From: Dechloromonas denitrificans
GTDB lineage: Bacteria > Pseudomonadota > Gammaproteobacteria > Burkholderiales > Rhodocyclaceae
Direction: 5' to 3'
Assembly (NCBI RefSeq): GCF_020510665.1
Contig: NZ_CP075187.1
Coordinates: 2,656,501-2,720,500 of the forward strand
Length of the DNA stretch: 64,000 bases
Of this stretch, positions 6,273 through 14,123 are shown in pieces. A program made the translations under genes and the position numbers. The stretch's first letter is position 1. Every line of letters begins with the position of its first letter. The notes under the pieces are model-generated. The model worked only from the letters and a program-made list of their open reading frames with translations. It searched no databases and had not been told where the DNA came from.

Positions 6273-8710
6273 CAATCATGCTCCCGCTTCTGAATACGCA
6301 ACGAGTTAAGAACAACAAGCAGGGAACTGGCCGACATGCCGATCCCTGCCAACCAGGGCGTTACCCACCCGGCAATCGCCAGTGGCAAAGCGACGAAATT
6401 GTAGGCGAAAGACCACCATAGATTCTGGCGGATGATGCGCAAGGTTTTCTCTGCCCTGAGCAAACCTTTCCGCAAGTGATCCAGATTTTCCGAAAGCAAG
6501 ACAAAATCCGACTGCGTCCGGGCCAGCTGAGCACCACCTCCCATAGCAACAGACACCTGGGCCTGAGCCAATACCGGCGCATCGTTGACCCCATCTCCGA
6601 CCATTGCGACCACTGCACCCTCCGCCTGAAGCGCCAGGACACATTCATGCTTCCCTTGCGGCGTCATACCTGCACGCACATCATCAATCCCGATCAGGGC
6701 CGCAACACGCCGAGCAACGGAAGGGGCATCCCCTGTCAGCAAAACAATTTTTTTCCCCGCCTGTTTCAAAGCCTCGACCAAGGCCTTCGACTCGTCACGA
6801 ATTTCATCGCCGATGCGGAACAGCGCCAGGCAACCTCGCTCATCGCCCAGGACAACGACCGTATCGCCACTTTCCAGCCAGTCGACCGCAGCATCCGGCA
6901 AGACGCCGCCGCCAAGTCCAAAAACATAAGCAGGCCGGCCGATGCGATAGCGCTTGCCAGCCACGAGCGCCTCAACTCCTTGACCTGGCTCGCTAATAAC
7001 CTGCTCCGCCGAAAAAGCATCAACACCTGAAGCCCGGCACAGTGCGACCGCCACAGGATGCTCCGACGAACGCTCAAGCGCTGCCGCAACCTGCAAACAA
7101 GCAGCACGCGGGAGATCGCTCACGGACATCACATCCATCAAACGCATTCTTCCCGTTGTCAGCGTCCCGGTTTTGTCAAAAACAAAATGGCTGGCCCGGG
7201 CAAGCGTTTCAATCGCATGGCCACGCGTAACCAGCAAACCGTCCTTGGCCAAGGCCCCGGCTGAAACAGTCAAGGCAATCGGCGTTGCCAGCGAAAGCGC
7301 GCACGGGCAAGTCACCACCAGTACCGATACCGTGATCCACAACATTTTTGATGGATCGACAAAGTACCAGCCAACCGCAACCAGCATGGCCACCAGCAAA
7401 AGAACCGCGACGAAGTAGCTGGCAACGCGGTCAGCCATCTCGACGATTTTCGGCTTTTCGGCTGCCGCTCGCTCCATGAGCTGGATGATTGCGGACAGCC
7501 GAGTCGTCTCTCCGACCTGTTCGACGCGCACGATCAACGGGCTTTCCGCATTCACCGAGCCGCCGGTCACCGCGTCTCCCGGCATTTTGGGCACCGGCTT
7601 GCTCTCACCGGTCAACAAGGCTTCACTGGTACAACTGACGCCTTCAACGACCCGCCCGTCAGCCGGAATGGTGTCGCCCGCCCGAACCAGAATATGATCG
7701 CCAGGCACAAGGTCGGCGACGATTTTCTGCTCAGGCGTACGGTCGACCGGGAAATTCGGGAGTTTTTGTGCAAAAGCAGGCAATAGCTTGGCCAGCGCCT
7801 CCGTCACGCTCAAGGCTTTCTGGCGAGCGGTCATTTCCAGGAAACGGCCGCCCAGCAAGAAAAAGACAAACATGGTGACCGAGTCGAAATAAACCTCGCC
7901 GGACTGGGTCACCGTCGCCCAGAGGCTGGCAACAAATGCCGCGCCAACCCCCAGCGCGACAGGCACGTCCATCCCGACACGGCGTAACATCAAATCACGC
8001 CAGGCATGCCGGAAGAACGGGGCCGATGAATAAAAAATCACTGGCAATGTCAGCACAAGACTGGCCCAGCGCATCAAGCTTTCGGCATCGGCGGTCATTT
8101 CACCATCTGCGATATACACCGGAAAGGCATACATCATGACCTGCATCATGCCAAACCCTGCCACCCACAAGCGCCAAAGGGCGTCACGCCGCTCCTCGCG
8201 GGATATCTCTTCATTTTTGGCAGCGTCGTAGGGATAGGCTCGATAGCCGATCGCCGCTATCGCACCAAGAATGTCTGACAACCGGACCCGCGAATCATCC
8301 CAACGAACCCGCGCGCGACGGGTGGCATAGTTGATATCAACCGCCGTCACCCCCGGCAAGCGCCCGACATGCTGCTCATTGAGCCAGATGCAGGCAGCGC
8401 AGGTGATCCCTTCAAGCAGCAGCGAAGCCTCGCGCTCAGTTTCTCCCAGGGCCTTGACGAAGCTTTTCTGGAAATCGGCATGATCAAATAGCGCCAGTTG
8501 ATCGAGTATCCCCGGTAAAGCTTCACGCTGGGACTCCGGCATGGCATCGCGACTGCGGTAATAGTCCGCCAATCCGTTATCGACAATCGACTGCGCCACA
8601 GCCTGGCAGCCATAGCAACACATCGGACGAGGCTGCTCGGCAATCGTGACCGGCAGGTTTACATCGCCCGGGACAGGTTGACCGCAGTGATAACAAGAAG
8701 CTTGGGACAT
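6272..8710 (-). CDS. ccoI: Copper-translocating P1B-type ATPase CcoI (FixI)
   Basis: An 812-residue heavy-metal P-type ATPase that exports copper for CuB insertion into CcoN. Visible in order are a cysteine-rich N-terminus (CYHCG and CCYGC), an HMA-like domain with ITCAACIW, transmembrane helices, the TGES phosphatase motif (TGESKPVP), the CPC metal-binding motif (TCPCALSLA), the phosphorylation site DKTGTLT, and MVGDGVNDAP in the hinge. The two N-terminal Cys pairs plus the HMA motif are typical of FixI/CcoI rather than CopA. Translation starts 5 bases after a terminator-like hairpin and without a clear ribosome-binding site. ccoS follows with a one-base overlap. Confidence 0.94.
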   Translation of the reverse strand: MSQASCYHCGQPVPGDVNLPVTIAEQPRPMCCYGCQAVAQSIVDNGLADYYRSRDAMPESQREALPGILDQLALFDHADFQKSFVKALGETEREASLLLEGITCAACIWLNEQHVGRLPGVTAVDINYATRRARVRWDDSRVRLSDILGAIAAIGYRAYPYDAAKNEEISREERRDALWRLWVAGFGMMQVMMYAFPVYIADGEMTADAESLMRWASLVLTLPVIFYSSAPFFRHAWRDLMLRRVGMDVPVALGVGAAFVASLWATVTQSGEVYFDSVTMFVFFLLGGRFLEMTARQKALSVTEALAKLLPAFAQKLPNFPVDRTPEQKIVADLVPGDHILVRAGDTIPADGRVVEGVSCTSEALLTGESKPVPKMPGDAVTGGSVNAESPLIVRVEQVGETTRLSAIIQLMERAAAEKPKIVEMADRVASYFVAVLLLVAMLVAVGWYFVDPSKMLWITVSVLVVTCPCALSLATPIALTVSAGALAKDGLLVTRGHAIETLARASHFVFDKTGTLTTGRMRLMDVMSVSDLPRAACLQVAAALERSSEHPVAVALCRASGVDAFSAEQVISEPGQGVEALVAGKRYRIGRPAYVFGLGGGVLPDAAVDWLESGDTVVVLGDERGCLALFRIGDEIRDESKALVEALKQAGKKIVLLTGDAPSVARRVAALIGIDDVRAGMTPQGKHECVLALQAEGAVVAMVGDGVNDAPVLAQAQVSVAMGGGAQLARTQSDFVLLSENLDHLRKGLLRAEKTLRIIRQNLWWSFAYNFVALPLAIAGWVTPWLAGIGMSASSLLVVLNSLRIQKREHD

Positions 8711-8713
8711 GCA

Positions 8714-8738
8714 ATAAAAAAGGCACCTAAGTGCCTTT
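8714..8738 (-). terminator. Hairpin with T-tract between SDR gene and ccoI
   Basis: AAGGCAC/GTGCCTT form a 7-bp stem with a TTAG loop (minus-strand reading), followed by TTTTTT and ending 4 bases before the ccoI start. It should terminate the upstream dehydrogenase transcript or act as a leader hairpin for ccoI. Confidence 0.65.
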
Positions 8739-8767
8739 GGGGGTCAATGGCGGAGCCAAAGTATAGT

Positions 8768-9535
8768 TTATTTGGTCCCCATCCGGATGGCACCGTCAAG
8801 ACGAATGACCTCTCCATTCAGATAGGAATTCTCAGCAATATGCTTGACCAGATTGGCATATTCGGCAGGCTTGCCCATGCGCGAAGGGAACGGAACCATC
8901 TTGCCGAGGGAATCCTGAACTTCTTGCGGCATACCAAGCAACATCGGGGTTTCCATGATCCCCGGAGCAATGGTCATGACACGGATGCCGCTGCGCGACA
9001 ACTCACGGGCAACCGGCAGGGTCAAGGCAACGATGCCGCCCTTTGAGGCAGCATAGGCGGCCTGCCCAAGCTGACCTTCGTAAGCAGCCACGGATGCGGT
9101 ATTAACAATCACGCCACGCTCACCACCTGCATCGGGCTCGCCTTTCATCATGGCGTCGGCGGCCAGACGAATCATGTTGAAGGTACCAACCAGATTGATG
9201 TTGATCACCTTGGCGAAGCTTTCCAGCTTGTGCGGGCCTTCCTTGCCGACCACTTTTTCCGCTGGAGCAACACCCGCGCAATTGACCAGACCATGCAAAC
9301 CACCAAATGTGGAAATTGCCGTCTGAATCGCGTTGACCGCAGAAGCCTCATTCGCCACATCGGTTTCAACAAATCGTGCACCAGCACCAAGCTCTGCGGC
9401 CAGTTTTTCACCAGCAACACGATTCAGGTCTGCCAGGACAACTTTTGCGCCCGCTTCGCTGAGCGTACGTGCTGTTGCAGCGCCCAGACCAGAACCAGCC
9501 CCCGTCACCAGAAATACTTTATCTTTAATTTGCAT
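8768..9535 (-). CDS. SDR family 3-hydroxyacyl-CoA dehydrogenase (type II-like)
   Basis: A 255-residue short-chain dehydrogenase. The N-terminal NAD-binding motif TGAGSGLG (about residues 10-17), NCAG, the catalytic YAASKGG (Tyr-x-x-x-Lys) and the late segment [16 protein letters not shown] are visible. The pattern resembles type II 3-hydroxyacyl-CoA / 3-hydroxy-2-methylbutyryl-CoA dehydrogenases, oxidising beta-hydroxyacyl-CoA in fatty acid or isoleucine breakdown; this substrate is inferred. The ATG at 9535 is chosen because AAGGAGAG lies upstream and the family starts this way; an in-frame extension to 9604 is unlikely. It is apparently monocistronic, ending in the hairpin at 8714-8738. Confidence 0.88.
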   Translation of the reverse strand: MQIKDKVFLVTGAGSGLGAATARTLSEAGAKVVLADLNRVAGEKLAAELGAGARFVETDVANEASAVNAIQTAISTFGGLHGLVNCAGVAPAEKVVGKEGPHKLESFAKVININLVGTFNMIRLAADAMMKGEPDAGGERGVIVNTASVAAYEGQLGQAAYAASKGGIVALTLPVARELSRSGIRVMTIAPGIMETPMLLGMPQEVQDSLGKMVPFPSRMGKPAEYANLVKHIAENSYLNGEVIRLDGAIRMGTK

Positions 9536-9695
9536 TGCCGCTCTCTCCTTTAAAAACAACGAACATCGGCACCTTCTCCAGACGGTACCGTATGGAACAT
9601 ACACATCATATTACAACGGCCCGAGACGAAGACAGAAGCCCCCAGCCACAGAATCAAACCAGGCCCCTCACTCAAACCACGAAGGAATGATCTAT

Positions 9696-9717
9696 GATGA
9701 TCAAAAATTGATCCATC
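9696..9717. repeat. Inverted repeat upstream of the REC-GGDEF gene
   Basis: GATCAA-AAA-TTGATC (9699-9713) is a perfect palindrome, extended to GAT...ATC with a one-base offset. It lies 20-40 bases before the diguanylate cyclase start in the divergent region with the SDR gene and could be an operator. It is not an FNR box, because the half sites are in the opposite order and 3 bases apart. Confidence 0.4.
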
Positions 9718-9737
9718 ATCTCCTTCTCTGAAAACCT

Positions 9738-10721
9738 GTGCAGGCAATGCTTGACCCTAACAAATCGACCGTACTCATCGTCGATCCATCCGCCAGCAAC
9801 CGATCACTGATCAGCGAATGCCTGGCCCAATTACCTGACGTACAAACAGTCGTCGCGGCAAACGGGGCGCAGGCACTCAATCAGTTCTGCAAGCACCACC
9901 CCAGCCTGGTGCTGATGGATATCGCCCTGCACGATACCGACGGCCTGTCCATCGCCAAAAGCATGCGCTCCTGGGAGCGCTCGGCAGAACAACCCGGAGT
10001 CATGCCCTGGACGCCCATTGTTTTCCTGTCGACCGTCATGGACGAAGACATCCTGGCCGAGGGCATCATGGCCGGTGGTGATGATTTTTTGTACAAACCC
10101 GTTTCTGAAGTCGTTCTGCTCGCCAAAGTCCGCGCCCTGTTACGGATTGTCTGCATGCAGAAAGAAATTCACGAAGCGCATCGCCAGATTAAGGCTCTTT
10201 CCCTGCTTGATGGACTGACCAACATCCCCAACCGCCGGCATTTTGACGAAACGCTGCGCACAGAGTGGAGACGCTGCTCACGCCTGAAAGCACCTTTGAG
10301 CATCGTCATCGGCGACGTTGATTTTTTCAAACAATTCAATGACATATACGGCCACCAGGCGGGTGATGAATGCCTGAAAGCGGTTGCTGGTGCACTCAAC
10401 GAATCGCTGTTTCGTGTCGAGGACATTGTGGCGCGTTACGGTGGCGAAGAATTTGCCGCCATCTTGCCTGGCACCGATGCCATCGGAGCGCAAGCCGTCG
10501 CAGAGCGCATGCGCAGCTCCGCGCGAGAGTTGTGCATTCCACACCAGGGAGGCGTAGGAGGCCTAATTTCCTGCAGCTTTGGCGTCGCCAGCATGGTTCC
10601 ATCCTGCGAAACCCCAGCCCCTCTGCTGCTACAAGCCGCCGATGAGTCCCTGTACGCCGCCAAACGCAATGGCCGGAACCAGATTCGCAGCCAGGACCAA
10701 GGGGCGCAAAAAACAGGATAA
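9738..10721 (+). CDS. Response regulator diguanylate cyclase (REC-GGDEF)
   Basis: A 327-residue two-domain protein. The N-terminal receiver (about residues 10-140) has phosphoacceptor D61 in LVLMDIALHD and the conserved lysine in FLYKPVSE. Instead of the usual acidic pair it has VDP at its first acidic site. The C-terminal GGDEF domain (about 160-320) carries an intact GGEEF active site (235-239) and an upstream RVED inhibitory site 5 residues before it, so it should make c-di-GMP and be product-inhibited. Start is GTG at 9738 or ATG at 9747. No partner kinase is adjacent. Confidence 0.92.
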   Translation: MQAMLDPNKSTVLIVDPSASNRSLISECLAQLPDVQTVVAANGAQALNQFCKHHPSLVLMDIALHDTDGLSIAKSMRSWERSAEQPGVMPWTPIVFLSTVMDEDILAEGIMAGGDDFLYKPVSEVVLLAKVRALLRIVCMQKEIHEAHRQIKALSLLDGLTNIPNRRHFDETLRTEWRRCSRLKAPLSIVIGDVDFFKQFNDIYGHQAGDECLKAVAGALNESLFRVEDIVARYGGEEFAAILPGTDAIGAQAVAERMRSSARELCIPHQGGVGGLISCSFGVASMVPSCETPAPLLLQAADESLYAAKRNGRNQIRSQDQGAQKTG

Positions 10722-10747
10722 AAAAAAGGGCTGCGAAAATGCAGCCC
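10720..10747 (-). terminator. Terminator of tRNA-Thr transcript
   Basis: GGGCTGC (10728-10734) and GCAGCCC (10741-10747) form a perfect stem. On the minus strand it is followed by T7 (10727-10721) and starts 11 bases past the tRNA 3' end. It overlaps the end of the convergent GGDEF gene. Confidence 0.8.
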
Positions 10748-10757
10748 TTGGTATTTC

Positions 10758-10833
10758 TGGTGCCGGAGATAGGAGTCGAACCTACGACCTTCGCATTACG
10801 AATGCGCTGCTCTACCAACTGAGCTACACCGGC
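10758..10833 (-). tRNA. tRNA-Thr (anticodon CGT)
   Basis: A 76-base tRNA beginning GCCGGTGTAGCTCAGTTGG and ending with an encoded CCA. The anticodon stem GCGCA/TGCGA encloses the loop TTCGTAA, giving anticodon CGT, which reads the Thr codon ACG. The T loop TTCGACT and the D-arm are intact. It is flanked by a promoter at 10906-10935 and a terminator at 10720-10747, so it is a single-tRNA unit. Confidence 0.96.
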
Positions 10834-10905
10834 ACACTGCTTGTCACGAAGCAGAAATCTTTGTTTTATAAAGCTTCTGAAGTTCGCGCCGAAGCACAGC
10901 GTAGA

Positions 10906-10935
10906 ATTATAGCTTTCTATCCGCCTTTCAGGCAA
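10906..10935 (-). promoter_or_regulatory. Sigma70-type promoter for tRNA-Thr
   Basis: On the minus strand TTGCCT (10935-10930) and a perfect TATAAT (10911-10906) are separated by 18 bases, placing a start near 10899. A second -10-like TATAAA lies closer to the tRNA, around 10870. Confidence 0.5.
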
Positions 10936-10946
10936 CGTCCCTCTCA

Positions 10947-12497
10947 ATGAATCTGCTTCGAGCGCTGGCCACTGTCAGTGGAATGACCCTTCTTTCTCGC
11001 GTTCTCGGCTTTGTTCGCGATTTCGTAATTGCGCGTGCGTTTGGCGCCGGCCTGGCTACGGATGCGTTTTTTGTCGCATTCAAACTCCCCAATCTGCTCC
11101 GCAGAATGTTTGCCGAGGGGGCGTTCTCACAAGCATTCGTCCCTATCCTTGGCGAATATCGCAACAAACAGGGAGAAATAGAAACCAAGGCACTGGTTGA
11201 CCATGTAGCTAGCCTGCTTTCCATTGCCTTGTTTGCCATCACCGCCATCGGCATCGCAACAGCACCTTTGCTGGTTTGGCTATCGGCCCCCGGATTTTCT
11301 GCCGACGCAAGCAAATTCGAACTCACCGTAACGCTCACCCGCATTACCTTCCCTTATATTTTCTTCATGTCGTTGGTGGCTCTTGCCGGAGGCATTCTGA
11401 ATACATGGAGCCGCTTTGCACTTCCTGCATTCACGCCGGTACTACTCAACATTGCCTTCATCGGCATGGCCTTGTTTGCTGCCCCATATTTTGACCCACC
11501 CGTACTGGCACTGGCCTGGGCTGTATTTTTGGGCGGATTGCTGCAGCTTGCCATCCAGATTCCTGCCCTGAAAAAAATTGCCATGCTGCCTCGACCATCG
11601 CTCAACTGGCAGGCCGCCTGGAAAAACCCGGGGGTTCGGCGCGTACTCATGCTCATGGCACCAGCCCTGATCGGCGTCTCGGTGTCTCAAATCAGCCTGC
11701 TGATCAACACCATCTTTGCCTCTTTCCTGGCAACCGGCAGCGTCTCATGGTTGTATTACGCTGACAGGTTGATGGAATTCCCATCCGGGATGCTGGGCGC
11801 AGCCCTGGGCACCATCCTGCTGCCATCCTTGTCGCGCTATCACGCGAGCGCCAATCACGAAGAATACTCAAAGCTGCTTGACTGGGGGCTACGTCTGACG
11901 CTGCTCCTCGCAGCACCTGCCGCCCTGGCTCTTGCCATTCTGGCGGTACCGCTCATCAGCACACTTTTTTTCCACGGCGCATTTTCTGTAGTGGACGTCC
12001 TGCACACCCGAGAAGCACTCGTTGCCTATGCCATCGGCCTGACAGGACTGATCTTGGTCAAAGTGCTGGCCCCGGGGTTTTATGCCCGGCAAAACGTCAG
12101 AACCCCGGTTCGCATTGCACTGATCTCCTTATTCGCGACACAAGCCATGAACCTGGCATTCATCGGCTGGTTGCAACATGCCGGACTGGCACTGTCGATC
12201 GGACTGGCTGCCTGCCTGAATGCAGCAATGCTCTACCGAGGCTTGCGCAAGCAAGAAATCTTTGCGCCACAACCCGGCTGGGCAAAATTCATCACCAAAC
12301 TGGTCCTGGCCATGCTCGCCATGGGTACGACACTTTGGTTTTCCATGGGGGTAGAAACAAGCTGGCTGGAAAACTCGATGGTCGAACGTTTGGCTCGCCT
12401 CGCCTGGATCATCCCGCTTGGCGCAGGCAGTTATTTCGCTACACTATGGATTCTCGGCTTCCGCCTTGGCGACTTCAAACGTCGGGCGGCTGAATAA
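10947..12497 (+). CDS. murJ: Lipid II flippase MurJ (MviN)
   Basis: A 516-residue polytopic membrane protein of the MOP superfamily that moves lipid II across the inner membrane for peptidoglycan synthesis. The N-terminus ([25 protein letters not shown]) and the next stretch [19 protein letters not shown] with [15 protein letters not shown] are diagnostic for MurJ, including the cavity arginines. About 13-14 helices are evident across the full length, which matches the family (about 510). It is followed after 15 bases by a PEBP-like gene and diverges from the tRNA-Thr unit. Confidence 0.95.
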   Translation: MNLLRALATVSGMTLLSRVLGFVRDFVIARAFGAGLATDAFFVAFKLPNLLRRMFAEGAFSQAFVPILGEYRNKQGEIETKALVDHVASLLSIALFAITAIGIATAPLLVWLSAPGFSADASKFELTVTLTRITFPYIFFMSLVALAGGILNTWSRFALPAFTPVLLNIAFIGMALFAAPYFDPPVLALAWAVFLGGLLQLAIQIPALKKIAMLPRPSLNWQAAWKNPGVRRVLMLMAPALIGVSVSQISLLINTIFASFLATGSVSWLYYADRLMEFPSGMLGAALGTILLPSLSRYHASANHEEYSKLLDWGLRLTLLLAAPAALALAILAVPLISTLFFHGAFSVVDVLHTREALVAYAIGLTGLILVKVLAPGFYARQNVRTPVRIALISLFATQAMNLAFIGWLQHAGLALSIGLAACLNAAMLYRGLRKQEIFAPQPGWAKFITKLVLAMLAMGTTLWFSMGVETSWLENSMVERLARLAWIIPLGAGSYFATLWILGFRLGDFKRRAAE

Positions 12498-12512
12498 CAA
12501 GGAGCAGCCTCA

Positions 12513-13136
12513 ATGAAACTGACCAGCACCGCTTTTACCGATGGGCAACGGATTCCGGGCGATTTTTCCTTTTGCATCCCCGACCCGGCGCACCACGTTT
12601 GCCTCGGTAAAAACCTGAATCCCGCATTGGCTTGGGACGGCGCTCCTGCGGACACCCAATCTTTCGTCCTGATCTGCCACGACCCGGACGTCCCCAGCAA
12701 GGGCGACGATGTCAATCAGGAAGGCAGAACCATTCCTGCCAGCTTGCCGCGAGTCGATTTTTTCCACTGGGTTTTGATCGACCTGCCTGCCACGGTCAAC
12801 GCGATTTCCCAGGGCGAATTCAGCAATACCGTTTCACCACGCGGCAAACCCGGCCCTCAAGCCGCCCATGGCACACGCCAGGGGATCAACAATTACACAG
12901 ACTGGTTTGCTGGCGACAACGACATGCGCGGCGACTACTACGGCTACGACGGCCCATGCCCACCATGGAACGACGAAATCATCCACCGCTACATTTTTAC
13001 GCTATACGCACTCGATGTCGCGCACCTGCCGGTTGAAGGCCGGTTTGGCGGGACGGAAGTACGACAAGCAATCCAGGGGCATATCCTGGCCGAAGCCAGC
13101 CTGATTGGCACGTACACACTCAACCCGAAACTCTGA
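12513..13136 (+). CDS. YbhB/YbcL-family PEBP-like protein
   Basis: A 207-residue protein of the phosphatidylethanolamine-binding (Raf kinase inhibitor-like) family. The family core HDPDVPS, FFHWVLIDLP and YYGYDGPCPPWNDEIIHRY with FTLYALD is visible. No signal peptide is seen, so it is probably cytosolic. Biological role in bacteria is not settled. A good AAGGAG ribosome-binding site precedes the ATG, and it follows murJ by 15 bases, so the two may be co-transcribed and end at the terminator at 13145-13165. Confidence 0.85.
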   Translation: MKLTSTAFTDGQRIPGDFSFCIPDPAHHVCLGKNLNPALAWDGAPADTQSFVLICHDPDVPSKGDDVNQEGRTIPASLPRVDFFHWVLIDLPATVNAISQGEFSNTVSPRGKPGPQAAHGTRQGINNYTDWFAGDNDMRGDYYGYDGPCPPWNDEIIHRYIFTLYALDVAHLPVEGRFGGTEVRQAIQGHILAEASLIGTYTLNPKL

Positions 13137-13144
13137 TCAGAAAA

Positions 13145-13165
13145 GGCCATTTTCATGGCCTTTTT
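13145..13165 (+). terminator. Terminator after the PEBP-like gene
   Basis: GGCCAT (13145-13150), loop TTTC, ATGGCC (13155-13160), then five T. The A-rich 5' side makes it potentially bidirectional for the convergent binding-protein gene. Confidence 0.75.
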
Positions 13166-13213
13166 ACTGCTTTTGACTCTTTACTGCTTTTGACTCTTTA
13201 CCGCTTTTGACTC
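13163..13213. repeat. Three tandem 17-bp repeats
   Basis: TTTACTGCTTTTGACTC occurs at 13163-13179 and 13180-13196, with a one-base variant (TTTACCGCTTTTGACTC) at 13197-13213. The array begins in the T-tract of a terminator and its last bases provide part of the stop codon of the convergent gene ending at 13212. Confidence 0.9.
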
Positions 13214-14123
13214 AGTTGACCGGCGTATCGCTCGGCGTCAGGATCGCCGCCTTGAGCGCCTGCGACATCGGCAAATCAAGTGACACACTTTCAGAAGGAA
13301 GCGGCGACATGAACCATTTATCGTAAATGGCCGTCATTTCACCACGCTTCATCAAACCGATCAGTGTTTCATCGACAAGCGCCTTGAATGACGCGTCACC
13401 CAACGGGAACATCAATGCCAGCGGCTCCGTTGCCAAGACCACATCAAGCAAACGAAACTCGGCCTTGCCCGCACGCAAAATCGACAGCGTTGCATCTTCA
13501 GCCACAATCCCGTCTGTCCTGCCCTGATGCAATAAAGCCATCGCTTCTGCTGGCGAATTGGCCAATTGATGCTGCATCGTGATATTTTTTTCCAGCGCCA
13601 TACGCTTCAACTGACGCTCGCTCCCGCCGGAGACGGTCACGATCCGCTTCCCAGCCAAATCCGCCGGCATCGCCAGGCCGCTATCCGATCGAACCAGAAT
13701 TTTCACATCACTGACATAGAGCGTCACCGACAAGGCCACCTGCTTCTGACGAGCCACCGTATTCGCGGCACCTCCGCAATCAAGATCAACCACATTATTC
13801 TTGATCAACATCGGGCGAGCATTGTCACTCACGACAACGGGAACAACCTCAAGCGACTTGCCCACTCTGGCTTCCAGCGCCTTTACAACATGCAGGCAGA
13901 TATCCCACACATAGCCTGCCGGCTGTGAGCCCCCCGCCAGCACATAGGTAAAAGGGGGCATCGCCTCGCGATAGCCGAGATAAACCCGGCCTTGCGCAGA
14001 TATTTTGCTCAGCGTCGGCCCCAAAGCCTCCTGAGCACCAGCACTCAGCGCAAAAAATACGCCAACGACCAAAAGCAGTCGATGAATCAGGGGTTGAAAA
14101 TACCTCACTTGACGGACTTGCAT
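13212..14123 (-). CDS. Periplasmic amino-acid-binding-like protein (SBP_bac_3)
   Basis: A 303-residue protein with an N-terminal signal peptide (about residues 10-30, cleavage near SAGA-QEA) and a family 3 extracellular solute-binding fold. GRVYLGYREAMPPFTYV, YVWDICLHVV and DLAGKRIVTVSGGSERQL fit this family. No ABC permease or ATPase gene is nearby, so it may act as an orphan binding or sensory protein. Its first 19 bases overlap the 3' end of the TolC-family gene on the same strand, suggesting coupled expression with the Lap-type export component. The ligand is not identifiable. Its stop codon lies at the edge of a 17-bp tandem repeat. Confidence 0.8.
   Translation of the reverse strand: MQVRQVRYFQPLIHRLLLVVGVFFALSAGAQEALGPTLSKISAQGRVYLGYREAMPPFTYVLAGGSQPAGYVWDICLHVVKALEARVGKSLEVVPVVVSDNARPMLIKNNVVDLDCGGAANTVARQKQVALSVTLYVSDVKILVRSDSGLAMPADLAGKRIVTVSGGSERQLKRMALEKNITMQHQLANSPAEAMALLHQGRTDGIVAEDATLSILRAGKAEFRLLDVVLATEPLALMFPLGDASFKALVDETLIGLMKRGEMTAIYDKWFMSPLPSESVSLDLPMSQALKAAILTPSDTPVN

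Noticed and set aside
9699..9713. Possible FNR box before the REC-GGDEF gene
   Set aside because: The half sites are in ATCAA-N3-TTGAT order, opposite to the consensus TTGAT-N4-ATCAA, with the wrong spacing.
13163..13213. CRISPR-like array
   Set aside because: Repeat units are contiguous with no spacers and only 17 bases long; no cas genes are nearby.
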